This document shows positions 59,401 to 64,000 of a stretch of 64,000 nucleotides of DNA, piece by piece. The notes below the pieces were generated by a model that made no database searches, was not told where the DNA came from, and saw nothing but the letters and a program-made list of their open reading frames with translations. The translations under genes and the position numbers were made by a program. Positions within the stretch are counted from its first letter, which is position 1; each line of letters opens with the position of its first letter. The DNA comes from RGIG3102 sp045633415. GTDB taxonomy: Bacteria > Bacillota > Clostridia > Oscillospirales > Ruminococcaceae. The DNA lies in NCBI GenBank assembly GCA_045633415.1, contig JAZQYH010000076.1:1-64000 (forward strand). The letters run 5' to 3'.

Positions 59401-59993
59401 CCCAGCATTACTTGTTTATCAGTCAGGATATGTACGAAGAAACCTTTGAAGAATCTGTGGTATATGACAATATTGCTATCACCAGTGGTGACAGCGAGTC
59501 AGTGATTTCCAGATACAACGAACTCAGCGGTGTGAAAAATGTGGCTGACTTTACAGCTATGAAAGCTACCTTTGACAATATGTTTGACTCTCTGGATATT
59601 ATCATTCTGGTAATTATTCTGGCGGCAGGCTCACTGGCGCTGGTGGTAATTACTAACCTTACAGAAGTAAATATTTCAGAACGTATACGCGAAATTGCTA
59701 CACTGAAGGTTCTTGGTTTCAATAACGGGGAAGTTTATTCTTATATTTTCAAGGAAGTATTTATACTGTCTCTTATAGGTATGCTGGTAGGGTTGCCGTT
59801 TGGCAAACTGGAGCTTACCTTTGTAATGGATATTATTGATATGGAAATGGTAATGTTCCCTACTATAATACAGCCATCTAGCTATCTGTTTGGCTTTGCA
59901 ATAACACTGGTATTTACAATCCTGGTTATTCTCCTTATGAGAAAAACTCTGCGTAATGTCCAGATGGTAGAATCACTGAAAAGTGTAGAATAA
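56496..59993 (+). CDS. FtsX-family ABC permease with long extracytoplasmic coiled coil
   Basis: 1165 residues, longer than most of the family. Helix 1 is at about 16-38; residues about 40-245 form an extracytoplasmic MacB-like domain; residues about 250-625 are a long heptad-rich coiled coil ('EKQITEGEKRLIEGEKQLAD', 'NKQLEEQNKQLEADGK', 'EIESGREELETGKKQIQEAK'). Then an FtsX unit with helices (about 645-665, 695-725, 740-765), a second extracytoplasmic domain and a last FtsX unit ('ILVIILAAGSLALVVITNLT'). Two FtsX units in one chain, so it may work with an ATPase dimer. Such coiled-coil FtsX proteins probably span the wall; cargo unknown. Confidence 0.9.
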   Translation: MFHKDTFRLIRKTLKRFVTIVLIVLIGVAFMVGLMSSSPTMLSSVDKYYDQTNFMDVQLYSSFGFDDRDVKVLKKAEQIKDVYPTRFVDVYSKIGDRSLVTRVQEAHSDVNKVQLMEGRMPYGPQEALALGSSSFGSVYSVGDKVSLYLEDSDISESLAYTEYEIVGIARTPQYMASSRETSTLNNLGLDTVIFVNDSSFVADYYTSIYLVLKDTQPLESFTDEYKDFVEDSLDDLSSVFKKQQVVRRDETIEEVIREIEDGEREMEEEISKAQKEIDDGRQQLEDAYIQILVAEAQIESSEKQITEGEKRLIEGEKQLADGERQLEDGKKKIEEETGMSFNEASNTIKTAYGMYVLVETMTSEDSNATVQEEIDAKKEQRTELQTENATLTAENISLNQEINQLKTANQTLQNENVQLEEQNKQLEEQNKQLEADGKTDEVLTNKLIITNNQTTIELNKLKISTNETAIEEKNAKVESNSEKIEENNRQISTLRTEISSLESVSAFIGNETLAEIPAMIDEMFGGDIESVYNAILQMEDAQVEIAAGKKEIESGREELETGKKQIQEAKKQLSDGRVEYEKGKKELEDGQKELNEKREEARIELAKARQQLEELPDAQWTVLDRDMHYSTYMFENNAEQMAKIGYVFPILFFLVAALVCMTTMKRLVDEERSQMGVFSALGFSKNKIISKYVIYAFTASLMGSLVAIPIGMAIFPTVIYFCWRLMYDLPDMALTMPASIAVLGVCSFTLLMVAVTYMVARSVLKDNPSSLMRPKAPRGATKVFIEYIPFIWQKLSFTSKVTARNIIRYKSRFFMTVIGVAGCTSLLVLGFAIKGSISQVVSIQYGNIITHDTVMTLEDDDYLTEIMNKLDKDDNVHRAAPYMTYSSLVYMDSEDKAIQVYVMDHNTVDDAFDLRQRKDKEPLSVKKGVVISEKFAKLNNISAGDSITIESSNGIKKQVEVEGICEMYTQHYLFISQDMYEETFEESVVYDNIAITSGDSESVISRYNELSGVKNVADFTAMKATFDNMFDSLDIIILVIILAAGSLALVVITNLTEVNISERIREIATLKVLGFNNGEVYSYIFKEVFILSLIGMLVGLPFGKLELTFVMDIIDMEMVMFPTIIQPSSYLFGFAITLVFTILVILLMRKTLRNVQMVESLKSVE

Positions 59994-59999
59994 AAAAAT

Positions 60000-60033
60000 A
60001 AAGCCTGCTTTGTAAAACAGCAGGCTTTTTATT
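60000..60033. terminator. Bidirectional terminator
   Basis: AAGCCTGCT / AGCAGGCTT with a 9-base loop; T run on plus and T-rich on minus. Confidence 0.85.
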
Positions 60034-60045
60034 TTGTGTAATATT

Positions 60046-60531
60046 TTAAAAATCCAGTTCTTTTCGGATAAGTATATTGCCTTTTACGGCTTTTATACCA
60101 TCGTACAGGGCTATCAGTGTAATAAGTCCGTGTACATCGGCTATAAATGACAGGGTGAATATTGCACCGCCAAGGGCATATAAACACACCGCCTTAGTAA
60201 AATAGTAAATGGCAGGGGACAGTAACACCAAATCAGCCAATTTATTGTATCTGTGCATAGCACTGTGTATGGCATAGATATTGGCTGTGTCCTGTAAATC
60301 AGCCACAAGGGTTTTGCCTGTGTAATCCAGAATAAGCCCCAGCGCTGTAATCCACAGCGCTGTCAGTGAAAAATAAGGCTTTGTAACCAGCTGTTTTACT
60401 ATATGGGACACACTATAACCATCCATTGATTTAAAAGTGATATCCCACATCAGCATTATCAGGGGTACAGTCCATACCTTGTACCCCACAGATAGTCTTT
60501 TTATATGGTGTTTTATTGTTGAGTTATCCAT
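60046..60531 (-). CDS. Small multi-pass membrane protein of unknown function
   Basis: 161 residues from ATG at 60531 (GGA 7 bases upstream); an ATG at 60558 that overlaps the addA end is an alternative. I do not recognise it. Hydrophobic stretches at about 20-35 ('WTVPLIMLMWDIT'), 55-70 ('YFSLTALWITALGLIL'), 100-120 ('ADLVLLSPAIYYFTKAVCLY') and 125-145 ('GGAIFTLSFIADVHGLITLI') suggest three or four helices. It trails addBA by about 11 bases, so it is cotranscribed, but nothing ties it to DNA repair. Confidence 0.6.
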   Translation of the reverse strand: MDNSTIKHHIKRLSVGYKVWTVPLIMLMWDITFKSMDGYSVSHIVKQLVTKPYFSLTALWITALGLILDYTGKTLVADLQDTANIYAIHSAMHRYNKLADLVLLSPAIYYFTKAVCLYALGGAIFTLSFIADVHGLITLIALYDGIKAVKGNILIRKELDF

Positions 60532-60542
60532 AATATTTCCGT

Positions 60543-63500
60543 TTAAACTTCTATACATTCATCCAGATGGAATGAGTACAGTATACATTTCACTTTATCT
60601 GTGCCAAACAGCTGTTTGGCACCATGGCGGTAAAGTTCCAGCTGGCGGCTGTATCTGGAAACAAGCTGATTTATGTTGTGGATATAGTCAGTCTTGTAAT
60701 CAATAATTGTTATTTCGTCACCGTTTTCCAGAACACAGTCCATGATACCCTGTATCAGCACTTCGTCAGAAGAATACTGCTCATCTCCCAGTGCATGGGC
60801 GGCATTGTATGGCACCAGAAAATCTTTTTCTGTATACACTTTTTCGCTGTTGAGAATCATATTTGCCACATCGCTGTAGATGTATTTCTGGATAGCCTCC
60901 ATGTTGAGAAGGTCTGGATTGATTTTACCCTCTTTTTCAAGACGGCTGATTTCATTTTCCAGATTGGTTCTTGCCAGCAGTATATCAGCATACTGTGCAA
61001 ACCGATGCATGGCTGTGCCTTTTTCTGCGGCAGTTGCCTTACCATCTTTTGCAAAATCAGGCTTTGCCAGAGTGACAAAGGAGGATTTTGCAATTTCACT
61101 TACAGAAAGTTTTATAGGCAGTGTTGTTCTGGCGATATGTGGATATACAAAGCTGAGATTCTGGTGGACTTTGTCCATATCCATAGAAATTTCCACAACA
61201 TTGTTTTCGCCTTCTTCCACAGCTGTGTCAGCAGGCAAAAAGTCAGCAGACAGGTTTATCTCGATATTCTGTGGAATTGATTTATCCTCTTCGCCATAGG
61301 AATACATATCTGCGATTGCTTTGTGGCTGTGGAATGCCGATACAAGCCACTGCATTGGGGTGGTGGCGTTGCGAAGCATAGCAGGATGAGGTTTATTGTA
61401 TGTGCAGGCTACAGCTTTTGCCAGTGTTGACTGTGAAAAACTGCGGTTATATTCTCCTGACAGTACCAGCAGATTTTTACTGCGGGTAAATGCAACATAT
61501 AACAGGCGCATTTCTTCACTGGCAGAACCATCGTCGATTTTGTCCTTTATGGCGGCTATATTCATAGTCGAATGGTTATAGCCAAAGCCGTGGTTGGCAT
61601 ACATGCCTATACCCAGCTGTGTGTCCAGCATAAGACGTCTGATTTTATCCTGCTTGTTGAATTTAGTGGAAAGACCTGTTACAAACACCACAGGGAATTC
61701 CAGCCCTTTTGATGTATGCATAGTCATTATGGAAATGGCGTTTTCGCTTTGCTGGCTGTCAGCACTGCTGCCCTTACCTGTTTTTATATAGATATCTATC
61801 CAGCGCAGGAATACAGACAAGTCACTGGAATGTGTTTTTGCCCAGTTTCTTGCAAAGTCTATGAGCCAGCGGATATTTTCTCTCTTTTCACTGCCGTCAG
61901 CAGTAAAGGCAAGGCGCTGGTAATAGCCTGTTTTTTTGCAGATGTAGTCTACCAGCTTATCAGCAGAGTAAACCCCTGCCATATAGCTGAAATCCTTCAT
62001 CATTTCCAACAGGTGTTTTGCCTTTGGATTACTGGACAGCGCCAGAGCTTTGTACAGGTTTACTTCCTTGTTGTCGGTGCGGATTTTCAGTATTTCATCC
62101 AGAGAAAAAGAGAATATATCGCCGAACATTGTAGCTGTCAGATATACTTCCTGATGAGGATTGGAAACAACTCTCATCAGAGTGATAATACTCTGTACTT
62201 CCTGTTTGTTAAGGATAAGCTCGTCATCACGGACAAATGCTTCAAACCCCAGCTTTTCCAGCTGTGCTTTATATTCACTGAAATGTTTGGCATTTCTCAT
62301 AAGAATACAGAAGTCATCGCTTTTTACAGGGCGGACTACGCCATTTTCTTCAATTTCATAGCCATCCTTAATCATCTGGCTGATGGCTTGTGCTGTGTTC
62401 TCAGCCTCGTTTTCGTTGTACAGCCACAGCTTGACACCTGTGTGTGAATCCTTTTCTTTCAAAGTCATCAGCATTTCGTTGTCATCGTATTCCACACCGC
62501 CTACAAAACTGCTCATAAGCTTTGAGAAGATATGGTTTACACCATCTATTACAGAGTGACTGCTGCGGAAATTGTGTGGCAGATATATGGTTTTGCCCAT
62601 AGTCTCATCATCAATGCCAATCTGTCTTTTGGTAAGGAAAATCTCTGGGCTGGCTTTTCTGAACCCATAGATACTCTGCTTTACATCACCTACAACATAG
62701 AGATTGGATTGATTCTCTTTTGCAATCATTGTAAATATTGCATCCTGAACAAAGCTGGTGTCCTGAAATTCATCTTCCATTATATATTCATAATGGTCTC
62801 GTAAAGACAGGGCAAGTGCAGTAGGTCTGCCTTCTTCGTTCTGCAACAGTTTAAGAGCAAAATGCTCGAAATCAGAAAATTCAAAAGCCTTCCGCTCTTT
62901 TTTATTTTCCATAAGTACACGCTGATATTCCAGATACACACTGAAAAGCACAGACACGTACCTGGCTGTAGACTGAATATCAGCGGCATATTGTTCTTTG
63001 TCAAGGTATTGGCAGATGTCGGCCATTCTTTCCACAGTTTTTGAGTATTCCTTGTGGACATTGTCTTTTATTGCCTTGCTTTCTTCACAGGCAGGTTTTG
63101 CCCTGCCAAGTTTTGGTGCATCACTGCTTACCAGTGCAGTAAGTGTGGCGATATCGTTGGAATACAGGGCAGTTTTCACCCTGTCAGCGTACACAATACA
63201 TTGGTCAATACCATCTTCATACCCTGTGAAATCACTGCTCTGGTAAATTTTATCCATCTGCATTGCAAGGTATGAAAGGTAGTCCGCATACAGGCCCAGT
63301 GTTGAAGAAAGCTGATTAAAGCCCGGCGCAGAAAAAATATCAGTGTTGTTTTCATACTGCTGTGCCATTATTCTGGCGTTTTTCTCTGGGTGTGGCAATG
63401 CAGAAAAGAAATAATCCATCTGACGCAGAAATTCCCTTATCTGTCCGTCACTACTGCTTTTGCCGTAAAATGACACCAGTTCTTTGAAAAGAGGCTGGCT

Positions 63501-63944
63501 GTAACCATAGTTCATTGCAGAGTCTATGGCTTTTTCGTGTAGCATATTTGCCTGTGCATCATCACAGACTGTAAAATCAGGGCTGATGTCAAGGCTCTGG
63601 AAATTATCTCTTACCAGTTTGATACAAAATGCATGAATAGTGGAAATATCTGCCTTCTGCAATGCCACTTTCTGCATCTTGATATAGTTGTTGTTTGGGT
63701 TTTCCCTTATTTTTTCGTTTATACCTTTTTCAATACGTTTTTTAAACTCTGCCGCAGAGGCGTTTGAAAAGGTAACAATCAGCATTTTGTCAGCAGATAC
63801 AGGCTTTTCTTCATCCAACAGGAGATTTAAAGCACGGGCAACGAGAACAGTGGTTTTGCCACTGCCAGCGGCGGCGCTGAGAACTGTCAGCTTATCAGCG
63901 GCTTCCATAGCACTCAGCTGTTGGCTTGTCCATTTAGGTGCCAT
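60543..63944 (-). CDS. addA: ATP-dependent helicase/nuclease subunit A (AddA)
   Basis: 1133 residues, slightly below the usual ~1200. UvrD-like motor: Walker A 'AAAGSGKTTVLVARALNLLL', motif Ia 'IVTFSNASAAEFKKRI', DExx box 'EDEFQDTSFVQDAIF', motif III 'YVVGDVKQSIYGFRKASPEI', motif V/VI 'IMTMHTSKGLEFPVVFVTGL' and 'RLLYVAFTRSKNLLV'. C-terminal RecB-like nuclease 'GIMDCVLENGDEITIIDYKT' (catalytic Asp, Asp-Tyr-Lys). With AddB it resects double-strand breaks to Chi-like sites. GGAGG before the ATG; overlaps the addB stop by one base. Confidence 0.95.
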   Translation of the reverse strand: MAPKWTSQQLSAMEAADKLTVLSAAAGSGKTTVLVARALNLLLDEEKPVSADKMLIVTFSNASAAEFKKRIEKGINEKIRENPNNNYIKMQKVALQKADISTIHAFCIKLVRDNFQSLDISPDFTVCDDAQANMLHEKAIDSAMNYGYSQPLFKELVSFYGKSSSDGQIREFLRQMDYFFSALPHPEKNARIMAQQYENNTDIFSAPGFNQLSSTLGLYADYLSYLAMQMDKIYQSSDFTGYEDGIDQCIVYADRVKTALYSNDIATLTALVSSDAPKLGRAKPACEESKAIKDNVHKEYSKTVERMADICQYLDKEQYAADIQSTARYVSVLFSVYLEYQRVLMENKKERKAFEFSDFEHFALKLLQNEEGRPTALALSLRDHYEYIMEDEFQDTSFVQDAIFTMIAKENQSNLYVVGDVKQSIYGFRKASPEIFLTKRQIGIDDETMGKTIYLPHNFRSSHSVIDGVNHIFSKLMSSFVGGVEYDDNEMLMTLKEKDSHTGVKLWLYNENEAENTAQAISQMIKDGYEIEENGVVRPVKSDDFCILMRNAKHFSEYKAQLEKLGFEAFVRDDELILNKQEVQSIITLMRVVSNPHQEVYLTATMFGDIFSFSLDEILKIRTDNKEVNLYKALALSSNPKAKHLLEMMKDFSYMAGVYSADKLVDYICKKTGYYQRLAFTADGSEKRENIRWLIDFARNWAKTHSSDLSVFLRWIDIYIKTGKGSSADSQQSENAISIMTMHTSKGLEFPVVFVTGLSTKFNKQDKIRRLMLDTQLGIGMYANHGFGYNHSTMNIAAIKDKIDDGSASEEMRLLYVAFTRSKNLLVLSGEYNRSFSQSTLAKAVACTYNKPHPAMLRNATTPMQWLVSAFHSHKAIADMYSYGEEDKSIPQNIEINLSADFLPADTAVEEGENNVVEISMDMDKVHQNLSFVYPHIARTTLPIKLSVSEIAKSSFVTLAKPDFAKDGKATAAEKGTAMHRFAQYADILLARTNLENEISRLEKEGKINPDLLNMEAIQKYIYSDVANMILNSEKVYTEKDFLVPYNAAHALGDEQYSSDEVLIQGIMDCVLENGDEITIIDYKTDYIHNINQLVSRYSRQLELYRHGAKQLFGTDKVKCILYSFHLDECIEV

Positions 63945-64000
63945 TATTCTTCCTCCTGTTCCATTCTGTTGAATTCGTTTTTAACCATCTGGCGCTTTCT
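63944..64000 (-). CDS. addB: AddB, last 18 residues (rest outside window)
   Basis: On the minus strand the frame runs in from the right edge and stops at TAA, overlapping the addA ATG. Only 'RKRQMVKNEFNRMEQEEE' is visible. The identity rests on the conserved addB-addA order and the stop/start overlap, not on its own sequence. Confidence 0.55.
   Translation of the reverse strand, partial: RKRQMVKNEFNRMEQEEE

Overview
The window reads as chromosome from a low-to-moderate-GC Bacillota, most likely class Clostridia and plausibly a gut anaerobe. Evidence: AddAB, YabE/RpfB-type G5-3D protein, XpaC-TelA, DegV-DUF1836, CD1247-type protein beside EF-P, DUF3048 lipoprotein, many AGGAGG-type ribosome binding sites, consensus sigma-A promoters, intrinsic terminators after most units and no outer-membrane genes. 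TAA stops dominate, Gln is mostly CAG, Thr mostly ACA and Pro mostly CCA; several genes start with TTG or GTG. I cannot name genus or species.

Layout. 1-5.4 kb: C-terminus of a YfhO-type membrane protein, then deoxyribosyltransferase-like protein, YqeG phosphatase, Nfo-like AP endonuclease, M24 peptidase, EF-P and a His/Cys/Asp-rich CD1247-type protein. 5.5-7.4 kb (minus): ttcA-alr. 7.65-8.6 kb: rplM-rpsI. 8.6-13.3 kb: accessory segment whose edges look like tyrosine-recombinase attachment sites. The last 16 bases over the rpsI stop codon recur at 12184, and each copy is followed at matching distances by a near-identical terminator and three 11-bp direct repeats. The 3.6 kb between them holds MarR, PatB, a flavoprotein and a C_GCAxxG_C_C protein; the second copy opens onto a lone AT-rich orphan gene. 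13.3-26.3 kb: housekeeping (amidohydrolase, DUF3048 lipoprotein, HAD, trpS, gltX, MFS, XRE regulator, NusG-II protein, PepV, G5-3D protein, M28 peptidase). 26.3-33.8 kb: an Opp-type peptide importer whose two permeases carry long N-terminal extensions and whose binding lipoprotein appears circularly permuted, with the C-terminal lobe before the N-terminal lobe. 33.9-42.6 kb: mscL, xpaC-telA-TPM, degV, DUF1836, TetR plus CapK-like ligase, pepT. 42.8-51.6 kb: surface polysaccharide locus (UDP-L-FucNAc trio, acyltransferase, WbuB-like transferase, GT2-DUF2304 pair, MBOAT-SGNH O-acylation pair). 52-60 kb: Na/Pi cotransporter behind four Pho-box-like repeats, a Cthe_2159-type lipoprotein, and an ABC exporter with a long coiled-coil FtsX permease. 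60-64 kb (minus): addB (end)-addA-membrane protein.

The genes suggest a peptide-using fermenter (Opp importer with M20, M24 and M28 peptidases) that decorates its surface with an O-acylated, FucNAc-containing glycan. The two points most worth following up are the permuted binding protein and the att-like architecture behind rpsI.
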